Assembly (NCBI GenBank): GCA_010909725.1
Contig: JAACMV010000027.1
Span: forward strand, 682,001 to 746,000
Reading direction: 5' to 3'
Origin: Picochlorum sp. 'celeri'
Taxonomy: Eukaryota; Chlorophyta; Trebouxiophyceae
DNA length: 64,000 bases
In this document: piece by piece, positions 13,369 through 25,049 of the stretch
Numbering within the stretch: the first letter of the stretch is position 1
Layout of the letters: the number at the start of each line of letters is the position of its first letter
The notes under the pieces: generated by a model
Told to the model about the DNA's origin: nothing
What the model saw: only the letters and a program-made list of their open reading frames with translations
The model's database searches: none
Position numbers and translations under genes: made by a program

Positions 13369-14506
13369 TCATTTTCTCTCTGCAACGGGTTCGTCTCGTG
13401 TCAAATCCATTAATGCATACAAATCAGACCTCTTCTGTTGCTGCAGAGGCATATTTGCCCGTCTGGCAGGTATCTGATCCAAATCCAGCTCAGCGTACAC
13501 AATATCCTGAGAATGGTCTGTTGTTGCCACAACCTCTCCAAATGGTCCAACAGCAGTAGAATGGCCCCACGCAACGTATGGCCCGTCCTGATTCCTTGCA
13601 GGAGAGCAAGTTAAAACACACAATTGATTGTCTACCGCTCTTGCCCTCTGTAGCAACTCCCAATGCAATGGACCAGTCGTCATATTAAATGCTCCAGGGT
13701 AAATCAGAATCTGTGCTCCACGCGATGCATACAAACCAGCTAGCTCTGGGAATCTGATGTCATAACAGATACCGACCGCAATACGGCCAACCTCTGTATC
13801 AACCACCAATGGGCCTGTCCCACTCGTGAGGGTTTCGGACTCTTTGAATGTGATCTTTCCTGGAATGTCAATATCAAATAGATGCAGCTTGCTAAAGCGC
13901 CCCAACATCTGCCCAGTCTTGCCAAAAATAAAGCAGGAGTTGTATAGCTTTTCTTGACTCTTCTCAGGAATGGAGCCTCCTACAAGCACAATACCCAAGT
14001 TCTTTGCCGTCTCAGACATGAATGTGAATGTTGGGGCGAATCCTGAATCGAGATCTTCTGCATAGGTCGGAAATGAATCATTGGAATAGGGGCAATTCCA
14101 CATCTCGGGAAGCACAATGAGCTCTGCCCCATTTTCTGCTGCCTCATGAATCAATGATCTCGCATTTAAAATGTTGGACTGCTTGTCGTCCGTTACCGAT
14201 AGTTGGCAAAGAGCGACTTTGACCTGAATGATACACGGTCGTGTCAGAATTTGGGTACCCTGTACTCAAAAAGCGCATTCAAAGGCATACCTTTCCTCCT
14301 TCCGACGGTTGCACAATATCGCTGGTCGCATTCGCGTACGATGTTAAGGGTCTCACTCTATTCAATAAACCCATTTGTTTCCTTAATTGACTGGGTATCG
14401 ACGTGTCTCGTATGTGCGAGGTTATCGCTTGGTTGTGGCAAAGCCTTTCAAGCAATGTATGCGGGGAGGTGAACAACCTAAAGCACCGCAAATGATAGCC
14501 TATCAT
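13369..14506 (-). CDS. NIT2: Omega-amidase NIT2 (nitrilase superfamily)
   Basis: 356-residue C-N hydrolase that hydrolyses alpha-ketoglutaramate and alpha-ketosuccinamate. Exons 14506-14291 and 14223-13369. The nitrilase triad is present: Glu in VLPEMWN, Lys in SKLHLFDI and Cys in GICYDIRFPEL. Other NIT2 marks: MWNCPYSNDSFP, GGSIPEKSQEKLYN, HWELLQRARAVDNQ and the C-terminal block RRANMPLQQQKR. From the first ATG the protein has an Arg/Ser-rich, acid-poor leader of about 70 residues that looks like an organelle presequence; a second in-frame ATG (MGLLNRVRPL) would shorten it to about 30. Mitochondrial or plastid targeting is inference. Confidence 0.93.
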
Positions 14507-14751
14507 TCATTAAAATGTTTGATATCTCGTCACTGAGTAACCCCTTAGCTTCTTTTCCTTTTTTGGCAGAGATAAGAATGCTTGGAAGGGCCAATGTCCT
14601 GCTTTCTTGGAGCAAACTATTGGAAGACCCAAACACATTCATCAATTACATCAAATCTATAGGAGCGCTATGGTACATTCTGATGAGAAAGAAACAACAA
14701 ATAAACATCACTTTTTTCACTATGACGAAACGAAATCATGAATCAAATTAC

Positions 14752-15341
14752 TCAAGCAAAGCCTGTCAAAAAGTTTCTAATATCTTGGGATGAGATGCTG
14801 TACACACCAATGGATGCGAGTCTTGCAGACTCATCAGTGATTGGAACTTCGGTTCGTTCTCCTCGGAGACATTGCAGAGCTTCACGCGATCCTGATTCCT
14901 CTGCAATCTGCAACGCATTCTTTCCATCAAAGTTCTCAGTTGTTGGATCTGCACCTGCAATTAGAAGAAGATAGATGCACCTTAAATGATTATGCCGAGC
15001 AGCAAGCATGAGCGGTGTATCACCAACTCCGGACACTGGATCCTCATACGCCCCAAGCTCATTCAACAGAAATTCCATCGCAATGTCATTCCTGCAACAG
15101 TCAACAATCATTCAGTTGTATCCAAACTTGGGAGAGCCACTTCCTGAACGTACCCATGTCGTGCAGCGACATGTATGGCCCTCACAACGACCAATTTATC
15201 CTTGTATTGCTCACTAGTTGCACAGTTTTGGGCAGGGAATTCCGTCTCTACGTCTACTCCACGTTTTTCAACTAGCTTTTTCAAAACTCGTAGATTCGAC
15301 TCGAGCACAGCCGAGTGCAATCTTGATGTATTGGAGCCCAT
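14752..15341 (-). CDS. Small ankyrin-repeat protein with possible N-myristoylation site
   Basis: 175 residues from exons 15341-15154 and 15091-14752 (62-nt intron, donor gtacgt). Three or four ankyrin repeats are recognisable: LHSAVLESNLRVLKKLVEKRGVD, AIHVAARHG..IAMEFLLNELGA, TPLMLAARHNHLRCIYLLLIAGAD and NALQIAEESGSREALQCLRGE. It starts MGSNTSR, with Gly2 and Ser/Thr at 5-6, a plausible N-myristoylation signal. The N-terminus is reminiscent of plant XBAT-type ankyrin proteins, but no RING finger follows, so it is not evidently an E3 ligase. Function unknown beyond protein binding. Confidence 0.75.
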
Positions 15342-15515
15342 AACAAGTTTGATTACTCATGAAAATCCAATTATTGCGTTGTTTTTTCGTGTCTTCGATG
15401 GGCGAGTACAAGGGTTTGATTTTATGGCCACGATGCCATCATCAGGTTGGTACATGTGCTGAATGACATTAGCAGCATTAAGGAATAATATACATCATAT
15501 TACTATACAGATACA

Positions 15516-17209
15516 CTATTGCAATTGAAAATTGTTTCTACCCCATACCTTTGGTCCATGGGAATGTAAGAATCCATAAGAAGTTGGGTCGATTGCTTTA
15601 GAGTAGGGGCCACCAGCATTCAGCATCAGAGGAGGTGCTGTCCCTTGTTGACAATCAATCATCTCAGAGAGACTCCAGTGTTTGATCAAATCCACCCTGA
15701 CACTTTTCTTTTCATCTTGATCTTCTGAATATTCGTTTAGTGCGTAACATCTAATCGTCCCATCCTCATATGCAATCATCAACAAAGCACCACTGGTAGA
15801 AAAATGGCCATTGGTGATGTGCGCAGTTGGATTGAACGATACAAAGCAAGGAAATGTCCAGCAATTTGTATTGTATTCCGATCCCAACGCTTCTGAAATC
15901 TTATCTTGCGCATTTGAGACTTTGTCGATGAGGCCACCGGAATGTATTCGAGCAACAGGATTAAGGTTTCTGACACCTCCTGTTTCTTGGAGGGCTTCAA
16001 AGGGCCTGAATGAGTGAATTGGCTCCCCTTCTGGCTCGATATCCATGGAAGATCTCTCTTCTAGATGGAAAATATGAGTAGTACCTCTTGACGAAGAGAC
16101 TGCCAGATAATCATCCTTTTTACTCCAAGAAATGGCAGTGATCATGCTTTGAGTTCTACCGCGGAACAAGACATACTGAAGAACAGCTTTATACGGGAGT
16201 CCAGTGGGAGCTTCATTTCTTGTGATTAAAAATACTTTCAGTCTATTTCCAGATGTACTGGCTGTGCACAGAAGAAGTCCGCTGTTAGAAAATTGCATGC
16301 AGGAAATCTGGGAACCATGTGCCTTAAAATGTGCCAGGGTATCCCTGGAATACAGATCTTTAACAAGCACGTGGCCCAGATACTCAGAAGCCTCGGCAGA
16401 ATTTTTATGCCAGTATTGCACCGATAGACGTGACAACCTAGAGGATATACTGTTTGTTGCAGAAGTTGCCAAACTGGACAATCTCGATTTCAAATCCTGA
16501 TTCAACATCATCTGTGTTTCATCATGCTCATCAGAGCATTCAACGTTCGTTGAGAACGCCATCCATCTTGGGCCGAGAGCAAAGGATTCCCTGCTTTCAT
16601 TTCCATCTGAAGTCGTCAGGACGGTAAATTGGTGCCTGAATTCATCCTCGACAAGGCAATACCCTACCAAATGATTTGCAGTCTGAACTAAAAGCACTCC
16701 ATCTAATGTACATTGCAGACCCAACACTTCATCACAGTCCACTGTAAATTCAGTCACAAGACTACCACTGTCAATATCATACATCTTAATGCAATTGCTA
16801 TGATCAGATGCTATACCCAAAAATATTGTTGCTGATCCTTCCCCTGAGACTACTACTGGTATCAGACAGAAATCCCTGCGTCATGAACCTCTTGAGACAA
16901 TGGTCCATTTTTTGTACATCGTAAGAAAATCAGAACCCACCTTACGGGTAGCGTGTCCAACAAAGTCCATAACGTTTTCAAACTCGTCTCTCGTTTTGTA
17001 GGACCTAGCCCCAACAAACCAGTTCGAAGGGTATTTTCTGAACCAGCTACCAACAAGAATTCCGAATCTCTGTCTCGAAGCTCAGTTATAAATAAATTCT
17101 GTACTTTTTCAAGGTTCCCAGAAGGTTTGACGAATGCATTCTTCACTGTAGAAACAGCGGAAGAAGCAGAGTCAATCACCCTCGTTGTTAGAGAACCTTC
17201 AGTCTTCAT
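15516..17209 (-). CDS. BCAS3/ATG18-like WD-repeat (PROPPIN-related) protein
   Basis: 542 residues from exons 17209-16941 and 16875-15516 (65-nt intron with a consensus GCAG acceptor; splicing restores VVVSGEGSATIFLGIASDHS in frame). It resembles the WD40 part of BCAS3 and plant ATG18f/g/h, phosphoinositide-binding proteins linked to autophagy: IKMYDIDSGSLVTEF, ALGPRWMAFST, LVKDLYSRDTLAHFKAH, ISCMQFSNSGLLLCTAS and DDYLAVSSSRGTTHIFHL. The lipid-binding loop, usually R-R-G-T, here reads FRGRTQSM, so the FRRG signature is altered. The separate C-terminal BCAS3 domain of plant members seems absent; the protein ends soon after SYGFLHSHGPKVWG. Tandem with S6K, 62 bp apart. Confidence 0.75.
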
Positions 17210-17271
17210 ATCATTCTTTCACTAATTTTACTCGTATTTACGTATGTAAGCAAAAAATAACGCTATATTTA

Positions 17272-18950
17272 TTAATGAAATTTGCCAGGGCTGAATTGTG
17301 CCAGCAATGAAGGGGCAACGTAGGTAAATCCGTCGAATTCACCATTTTCACCCAAGGATCCTTTAGTAGGAGTCGAGCATGGGGAATCGTGCGGAGGTAA
17401 ATCGGTCCATATCTTGTCGAAATTCTCCACTGATTCATGGCTCTGAAGGCTAGGCCTGAAGGGCGAGCGGATGTCCCTCTTGTCTAGTTTTTTCCAATCA
17501 ATTGTTTTGAAAAATGGGTGCTTTTTGACAGCACTGGATCCATCGTCCCCAAAGCCTAGCCTTTTCGACGCATCCTTCTGAAGAAGACCTTTCAAGATAC
17601 TGCAAGCTTCTGAACTCAAATATGGGGGTAATTTGAATTTTCCAGAGATGATCAGCTTCTGGAGGGCAGGCCTGCTCTTTGCCCTAAATGGTGGCATGCC
17701 ACAGAGCATCTCATACAAAAGGATACCCGTGCTCCACCAATCCACAGCCTTGCCGTGGCCTTTTCCTTGAATAACTTCTGGAGCCATATATTCCATGGTT
17801 CCGATAAAACTGTTGGTCCTATGATGTTCTGCATCACTCATGTTGCCTTTTGCCAGTCCAAAATCAGTGACTTTGACATGACCTTGTGCATCAAGGAGAA
17901 CATTTTCTGGCTTCAAGTCTCTATGCACAAAGCCGAGTGAATGGAGATGTGATATTGCAGAGACCAGTTCTGCTGTATATAACCGTGCCAAATCCTCATC
18001 AAAAGTTCCAGCTCTGTACAGCTGGAAGAATAGATGGCCCCCATTTATAAAGTCTAAAACCAAGTACAGTTTCTTCTTTGTCTGAAATGAATAACGAAGA
18101 GTGACGATGTAGGGATGAACTACAGCAGTCAAAGCATTTCTCTCTGCTCGAACATATTCCCCATGACTCTTCTCCAAGATTCTATCCTTCTTCATGACTT
18201 TCATGGCAAAAATTTCCCCTGTATCAGTCTTTCTGACCTGAAAGACCTTTCCGAAAGCTCCTTGACCAACAACACGCAATAATTCAAAGTCATCTGGTCC
18301 AAGTTTCTTGCTGCTGCTACCTGAAGCCGCAGCACTTGTTTCCGTCTCAACATGTGTTGTCACTGTAGGCTCTTCCTTTTCGTTTTCAATCTCCTTCTCC
18401 GATCGAGACGACAATTCCCCTCTCTTTGCTTCAAGAGCCAAAGAAAGTCTCTCTGTTTGCTTCATCAACGATGCACATGTGTGTGTATGAGGCGAAGCAA
18501 CTGGGGATGGTAATGGCGAAGGTCCAACAAGCTGAGATGGAAATAGAAACGCATAAGTTTACTTGTATTCAAATCACATGCTCTCAATCAAAAACGCACC
18601 GATGCTTTGGGGGTAGAACGCGGGCTAGAGCGTTCCGACGTATTGTGGGGGTCGAAAACTTCTTCAAATTGCAGTTCATCAGCATCACCAAGGATATCAC
18701 TATTGGAAGACAGGCTCCTAGACTGCTCAATATTTCCATCACGAGAACCATAATCACTCTGTTTAGTTCCAAGTATATCCATGGTGTCAGCAGAAATATT
18801 CTGTGCGCTATCTTTGCCCTCATCTTGAGAAATTTGTGCCGTTCCACCATAGGCAGCCTCGTCTTGCTCCCGCGGAGTTGACCGGAACTGCTTGGAGAGC
18901 CCTCCTGGTGGCAACCATTCCTTCGCTTGAAAATTCAACTTTGAAGGCAT
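17272..18950 (-). CDS. S6K: AGC-family ribosomal protein S6 kinase
   Basis: 536-residue kinase of the TOR pathway. Exons 18950-18600 and 18531-17272 (68-nt intron, donor gtgcgt). Kinase landmarks: GQGAFGKVFQV, FAMKVMKKDRI, FVHRDLKPENVLL, DFGLAKG, activation loop TNSFIGTMEYMAPEV and VDWWSTGILLYEMLCGMPPF. The AGC tail carries the hydrophobic motif FDGFTYVAPSLL, nearly identical to the S6K1 site phosphorylated by TORC1, and a turn-motif-like STP. The N-terminal exon contains ELQFEEVFDP, which looks like the TOS-type docking site in plant S6Ks (inference). A proline-rich link joins the two exons. Start taken at MPSKLNF; an in-frame upstream non-ATG frame was ignored. Confidence 0.93.
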
Positions 18951-19416
18951 TTCACATGTCCATTTGGCAAAGTCAGCTGCGAATAGATTGTTCAACGACG
19001 GTTATCTTCACTCTTGAGTAGCCTATTCGAGCGAAACCAAGCCACCTAGGAAGTACCCTGATTCTAATTTGTATGCTTTATCTCAATAAATGATAATTTA
19101 ATGGGGCAGATTGCGTGCATTGTGATGTTTAATGCCAGGAGCGTGGAATCCGTCATCAGGTGATGAGTGTGCCAGGCCCTTGGTCCATCATCCAATTGCG
19201 TAGACAGGTGCAAGCGGATTCAGAAGGAACCAATACAATTTATTCATAATTCAGAGTATTCAGGAGTCGCCATTTGTGATTTGTGCTCTGACTGCGTTGA
19301 AGTGTTTGGCTCTCTTGCATGCATGTCACTTTACTCTTTGACAAGGTCTTGATAGTGGCTTCGTTCAAAGCATACTATAGTGCACTTGTATTTTGTGGTC
19401 AAAGTAGAGGAATATA
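18951..19416. promoter_or_regulatory. Divergent promoter region, S6K and SAS10
   Basis: 466 bases between two divergent growth-related genes (TOR signalling and ribosome assembly). A short dyad CATCA..TGATG is near 19153-19164. Nothing that looks coding; no clear TATA box beyond AT-rich stretches near 19090 and 19370. Confidence 0.35.
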
Positions 19417-21538
19417 ATGGTGAGCACGAGGCGAAGGAAGTCTAGCGACAGGAGGGCAGCAGCGTCGCAACAGAGGGAAGAATACGAGGATGACATAGAG
19501 AGGTACAATAGAGAGAAGAATAATGACAGTTCTCTGGATGAAAGTGATGATGGGGAAGAGCTCTCTGAATCAGAAGAAGAGGAGGAGGCACTTCCTCTTG
19601 GAGAGGCTGGTTCTGACTCAGAAGATGGAGGTTCTAGTGATCTGGATTCTGAGGAGGAAATTGAAAAAGGAACAAAATATGGTCAATGTGCGTTTTGGAT
19701 GCGGTGTCTTTCTGATTCAATTGAATATGTATTACCGATACTGATATCTACTTGCAGTGTTGAAACAAGCAAGAGCAATTAAAGCAAAACTTGATATTGC
19801 CCGAGGTGAGGATGAGGAGTCTGAATCTTCTGAGGAAAGCAGCGAGGAGGAGGATGAAGAGGAAGAGGGTGGCTGGGGAGCTCGTAAAGGTGCATACTAC
19901 AATGCCGATAACATTGACATGGAGGGCTCGGAGGAAGAAGAAGATCTCCAGGCTGAGGAAGAGGAGGCACGAAGGCTTCAAAAGGAAGCTGCATCTCGTC
20001 TGCAGACAGAGGACTATGGAGAGATTAGCAGTGAAGAAGAAGAGGGAAGTGAAGACGATCTTGGTGATAAAGTTATGCAAATGGATGAGTTGGATGATGA
20101 TGCAAAAGATTTGCGAGCAGCTGCTGTGAGGCAGGATGCTCTAGAGTTGAAGGCTCTTCTGCAAGAGTTGCGATCATCCTTGTCTGAGATCAGAGGAAAA
20201 TTGGGTCCGCTGCTGCAAGAAATTAAATCAGGGAATATTGCGACATCAGAAGGTGTTAGTTATTTGGAAGCCAAGCACCTCCTCCTCTTGCACTATGTAG
20301 CCTGCCTTGTGTTCTACCTTCTTCTTAAATCTGAAGGCAAATCCGTGAAAGACCATCCTGTGATAGACAGACTGATAGAGATTCGTTCATATTTGGAGAA
20401 AACTCGTCCTATAGATAAGAAACTGAAATATCAAATCGAGAAACTCCTTGCAGCTGCGGAACTGAGTAGACAGCCCATCTCCGGAGCACAAGCTGAACAG
20501 ATTCAGAATGGGGACATATTGTCTCACAAGCCTAGACCAGTTGCTCTTGTTGTAGATGATGAGGACAATGTTAAGGGCTCAAATGTCGATAAAGATGGTA
20601 CCTACAGGCCACCTCGACTCAATCCAATTTCAATGGAACTTGATGAGGGTGATGACATTGGTCCTGGAAGATTGTCGTCTAAGGAACGGCGAAAGCAGAT
20701 TAACGCATCTCGAAAGGCTGCAAGAAGCTCATTTATCCAAGAGTTTGCTGCAGAAATTGCAGGAGCACCAGAGGAAAAGAGAATGGGTGCACCAGTTGGA
20801 ATGGATACTGCAGAGGCGCTGAGGCACAGACAAAAGCTCGCAGCGCGCGAGGAGGTGGAAGAAGAGCTTATGATTCGTGTACCTCTGTCAAAAGATGAGA
20901 GAAAGCGTCTTAAGGCACAACGACGTGCAGGTCTCTCTGGAAAGGCCCTCTTGGATGACTTCCAGGATGACATTGCAGATTTGGCTGCTGATGATTTGGG
21001 AATCGACCCACGGTTCTCTCGACACAAAACCAACCAACGTTACGGCGCCGACCTCTCAGATATGTATAAAAAGAATCTTACGTCAGGGGATGCTGATATT
21101 CCAGAGAGGGAATCCCTATCCTCAAGAAGGGCAAAGATGGACAGTATCCGAGCCAAGAGAGCAATCTCTCATCCTGTGGAAGACCAAAGGGAGGCCCGAG
21201 TGGAAAATGAGTTCTATCAAGCAACCAAGAGGCATATTGAAAGTCAGAAGAAGCAAAGGCGTGATGCCATGGCTCCCGATGAACTGCATCCACCCATGGC
21301 TGAGCCAGTTGCATCAGGAGCACGCAAAATCGATTCTGCGATCGAAAAGAACAGAGGTCTCACTCCTCACAGAAGAAAAGATCTCAAAAATCCAAGGAAA
21401 AAGCACAGAATCAAATTTGCCGAAGCCAATGTCCGCAGAAAAGGCCAAGTCCAGTCTGTCAAGACTGGAGCTGCGGGTGCTTATGGTGGAGAATCCACCG
21501 GAATCAAATCGAAAATATCGAAATCTGTCAGATTCTAA
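19417..21538 (+). CDS. SAS10: SAS10/UTP3 small-subunit processome protein
   Basis: Nucleolar U3 snoRNP / SSU processome factor required for 18S rRNA maturation; 681 residues. Exons 19417-19681 and 19758-21538; splicing joins EEIEKGTKY to VLKQARAI. The N-terminal 200 residues are dominated by acidic Asp/Glu/Ser clusters. The Sas10/Utp3/C1D domain follows at about 235-330 (LQELRSSLSEIRGKLGPLLQ, GVSYLEAKHLLLLHYVACLV, HPVIDRLIEIRSYLEKTRPI, YQIEKLLAAAE). The C-terminus holds the Sas10 C-terminal domain: RKIDSAIEKNRGLTPHRRKD, NPRKKHRIKFAEANVRRKGQ and KISKSVRF. Order and ends agree with plant THAL and yeast Sas10. Confidence 0.94.
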
Positions 21539-22432
21539 TTACATTACTTACTTACTTTTCTTGTATCAAATACGCGTGGACCATAGCCATCCAAAAAGCA
21601 TGTAGTAGTTGTCAACAAGAAAAAACAGACAAAAACCCATGTCATAAAAATAATCCCATCTTCTCTCCATGGCATTCTACCAAATACTATTGCTGCTGCT
21701 AAAATCAATACAACTACTACAAAAAGGCAGGTGGTCCCCCCTTGATCATTGCAAGGGTATCAATCAGTACCAAATCACGACCCATTCTGTGTTGGTGACG
21801 TCTTCCTCCTCCTCTTTGTGTGACTCATTACATGAGAGATATCCTCCTGTATGTATTCACACCATGCATATGAATTCAAACATACTTGCAACTTCACCAC
21901 CAGCATCGCCGCTCCCCATCTCCCTCGTCCCTCATTCCCTCTGGGAAGCAGGAAACAAGGACAAGCCGAAAGGACCAACGCCGCACACGACACGCAACCC
22001 TCCCAAGTGCCAAAACAAACACATGGTCACCAACCCTGCCCAATTTCAGACAATTATACGTACATTAATCTCTTGTGGAGTGAGTGTCAGGTTATAGAAT
22101 GGTCTTTTGTATGGAAAATTGATAACCGGCATGACGACGCTCTCGGATTCGGTCTCGTCTCCTTTTCTGTATCAGTACGAGTGAACACAGCCCTGCTGAG
22201 GTACCAGCCAGTACTGCAATATAAATATGCAATTAATGTTAGTGTGATATGAATTCCGACGGCAATTCTCCGCCCGCAACCTGAGTCTTATCGTTGATTG
22301 ACCAACGCAGTCGTTGGAGAATATTTTATTATGGAACATTCAAATCGAATCTAGATTCGAATCTCATTCCATTCGGTCCAGGCTTTCCTTGGACCGGCAT
22401 AAGGATATCTGACACTATCGAATAGCATTCAA
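21539..22432. other. 894-base gap between SAS10 and FAM98
   Basis: Pyrimidine-rich, probably the 3' UTR of SAS10 and the promoter and leader of FAM98. Open frames here are short, mutually inconsistent and show no family resemblance. A hairpin CGGTCCA, 9-base loop, TGGACCG lies at 22374-22396, about 37 bases before the first FAM98 ATG and so perhaps in its leader. GAATCTAGATTC is another perfect palindrome near 22349. Confidence 0.4.
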
Positions 22433-23731
22433 ATGGAGCATGTCATTGGGCATGTACAGAATTGTATTACATGTGTATGTAAAATGGATTGGGCTGATGC
22501 GATAAGGGATGAAAATGCGAGCGATCTTCTGGATCGGTTGGACAATCTCAAGTGCGTGCATTCGACAATGTAAATTGACAATGCGGCCTCTTTTTCTCAG
22601 TTTCCTAGGATCATGCATGGTACTATGTTTATTAATTTTATTTCTATGTAATGATTTCTGTGCAGGATTGGGGATGGGCTGAAAGAGGATGATTTAGTCG
22701 AGTACAAAGTAAAGAGACAGGGTTTTCAGCGCTGCTGTGTCGAATTGGCTCGGCGCGCATGGGTGGTGTGTGTTGTTGAGGACGACCTTGATGGACTGGA
22801 TGAGATTCATCGGTGTGTGATGCGAGTGATTGAAATGGCAGAGGATTGCAATGTGTCTGTTGAGGTGTTGGACGGGGCTCTGTATGACTTGGCTGTTGCA
22901 TTAGGCATGCCAGCGTGCACGGACTGCAATCCTGGGAGGTCGAGGATGTTAGCAATGCATCATATAGTGTCAACGATTCAGTGTGGGGTCATGATGATGA
23001 GTACGAGGGAGTCAAATAGCATGGGTGCAACATGTCATATGGAGGGGGTTGATGGGGGCAATGTGGAGAAGGATCTGTCTGAGAATATATTGCGATTAGG
23101 ATTGGCTATTGGTATGGATTCTGGTGAGAAGAATGCAGTGCGTGTATTGCGCAGGGTCGCAACAGAGATTGAAAAACTCAAGGGTGAATCGCCGCCAGGC
23201 TTTTTTGATGTCATGGTGCAATCAGATGCACATGCTTGGAATGAGGAGCAAATGAGGATGCTCAATGAAATTAGTGATCAATTGAATGCCGAAACTCGAT
23301 TGCGGAGGACTATGATGGTTGATCGGGCATTGGCAACATTAAAGTCGTTTTCCTCCTCACAGCTGGTGCGGGAGAATCCAGGCTTGATGAATATTTTGGA
23401 CTCAAAGATGCAAGAAGCGCTCAAGATTATGGAAATGATTTGTGAGGGTGACGTTGCGGGTGTTGAGGATGCATTTGCAATGACAAAAGGAGAGATTGTG
23501 AGTTTGCTCATGGAGAGTAAGCATGAAGGAACTCATGATGCCCGCGTGAAGACTGTTCGGATTGGACATGTTCCTGACAGAGGCGGTAGACCAGAAGGGC
23601 AGTCTCGCGCTGCTGGATTAATGCCAGAATGGCAAGAGAGGAAGAAGAGCTCTGGAGGTCCTGGGCATTGGAAGAAGAAACACAACAAAAGCCAGGGTAA
23701 CAAATCTAAGAACACTGCGAATAAAGCATAA
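22433..23731 (+). CDS. FAM98: FAM98 family protein (tRNA-ligase complex associated)
   Basis: 394 residues from exons 22433-22551 and 22666-23731 (114-nt intron, donor gtgcgt). The family signature VPDRGGRP is present late in the protein (IGHVPDRGGRPEGQ), followed by MPEWQERKK and a Gly/Lys/Asn-rich basic tail. Earlier blocks also fit FAM98: DLLDRLDNLKIGDGLKEDDL at the N-terminus (calponin-homology-like fold), LNEISDQLNAETRLRRTMMV matching the RINDALSCEYECRRRML region of animal proteins, and a helix with VDRALATLKSF. In animals FAM98 partners RTCB and DDX1 in tRNA splicing and RNA transport. Two in-frame ATGs, at 22433 and 22484, are possible; the first was taken. The short Gly/Lys tail is much smaller than the animal Gly-rich tail. 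Confidence 0.85.
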
Positions 23732-23774
23732 TGTAGCATTGCCTATATACGTTATAATGAATGAAATATGCAAC

Positions 23775-24661
23775 CTATTCATCTTCTTCGTCTTCCAGTA
23801 GCCGCGTATACTCGTCATCTTCCCACACACCAACCAGGGTCATCTGGAACTTGGCCATCATCACTCCAAATATCCGCAGCAATGCTGCCTGATCTGGTGT
23901 GAGCGTATCACCCTCAGAGCATACTGTATAATCAGATACAAGCTCTACAACTCCCTTGTTCAACTTGGTGGGCATGCCATGCTGCCTCAGCGTAGGCTCC
24001 AAAGTGTGAGCAATAGGCTCTCCATACTGCAATACTGGTCCAGCAGGCAATGCAAAATCTTCCGTTGCTTCAGCACCAGCTCGTGCGTAATCCATAAACT
24101 CAAAGTCCTCAATCATTTTGGCAACCTCCTCTCTGCTTAACGAACTAAATAAAAGACCAGCATTCCCCCTAATGTCATCAGCAAGTTCTGACAGATTCGT
24201 CTTGTATTCCTCTGCTGCGGAGTTTCCAAGTGCAACTTTCAGTACTTTATTGGACCCCAAACAAAATTTGCTTGTAGATCTGACCTTTTCACGCAGTTCT
24301 TTGAACTTTTCGTTCCTGAAGTTCTCATAACGCAACAGGAACACTCTAGGATACCTGCACAGCACAACATTCCGGTCAATTTCTCGCGCATCGCCCCTCA
24401 TCTTTCATAAAGCTACTAAAGGAAGAAGACGTACTCATCTATATTTGAATGAATCTGAGAAACCAAGCCTTCTTTCCATTCTTTGTCCTTTTTCTTCACT
24501 TTTGTCAGGGACACTGCATGACAGGTAGGTGGAGTAAACGCGATATATTCGGCAGATGATCTATTTCAATGCTATACAAGAATCAAAATGTATAATTATA
24601 ATGCATTTGTGACGAATTAACGCCAAAACGCACCAACTTTATTGCGTTTGCTTTTTGGCAT
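23775..24661 (-). CDS. MRT4: Ribosome assembly factor MRT4 (uL10-like)
   Basis: 228-residue paralogue of ribosomal P0 that occupies the stalk site of pre-60S particles. Three exons: 24661-24634, 24513-24435 and 24354-23775, with a 28-nt first exon encoding MPKSKRNKV. Spliced sequence gives [83 protein letters not shown] and [20 protein letters not shown]; the last two are hallmark Mrt4 segments. It lacks the acidic P-protein tail of P0 and ends with a short EDEEDE. Converges on FAM98 with a 43-bp gap. Confidence 0.94.
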
Positions 24662-25049
24662 GCTCTCTTCGTATCTGTATTTTCTCAGCTATTCTCTGTA
24701 TAATACGACTCAAATCTAATATTTTTAAAAACTTAATGGCATATCATCGATTGTGGTGCTCAGATTCTTCCAAAATCTGAGAGATCATCCAGATGGAGAA
24801 GCCACTACGATGGAAGACGGTCAATATCAACGTGGAGCAATCAGCATCGCGATGAGGGATATCCCTGTCGATGCGTAATTAGCATCTCTGTCGATACGCA
24901 TATCTTCCTCAATCTCTGGCTCCAATCGCCTTGCACATATGCCATGACGAAATAGCATGGAAGATGGAGTGATGTAGGTGTTACAGAAAACATCTTGTCG
25001 AATCAAACGTCATAATCAATCAATTAATCAATCAACGTACGCACATGCT
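24662..25049. other. 388-base gap upstream of MRT4
   Basis: Region between the MRT4 start and the 3' end of the next minus-strand gene. It holds near-repeated short segments with TCGATGCG / TCGATACG cores around 24870-24902 and direct AATCAATC repeats at 25014-25032. No coding region seen. Confidence 0.35.

Noticed and set aside
21669..22252. Overlapping plus-strand frames (142 and 133 codons) between SAS10 and FAM98
   Set aside because: Low-complexity, different frames overlapping, no conserved motif; the stretch is better explained as untranslated sequence.
22349..22396. Possible tRNA gene (GAATCTAGATTCGAATC and nearby stem)
   Set aside because: The TTCGAATC resembles a T-loop, but no acceptor, D and anticodon arms can be laid out around it. 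No tRNA or rRNA gene was found anywhere in the window.
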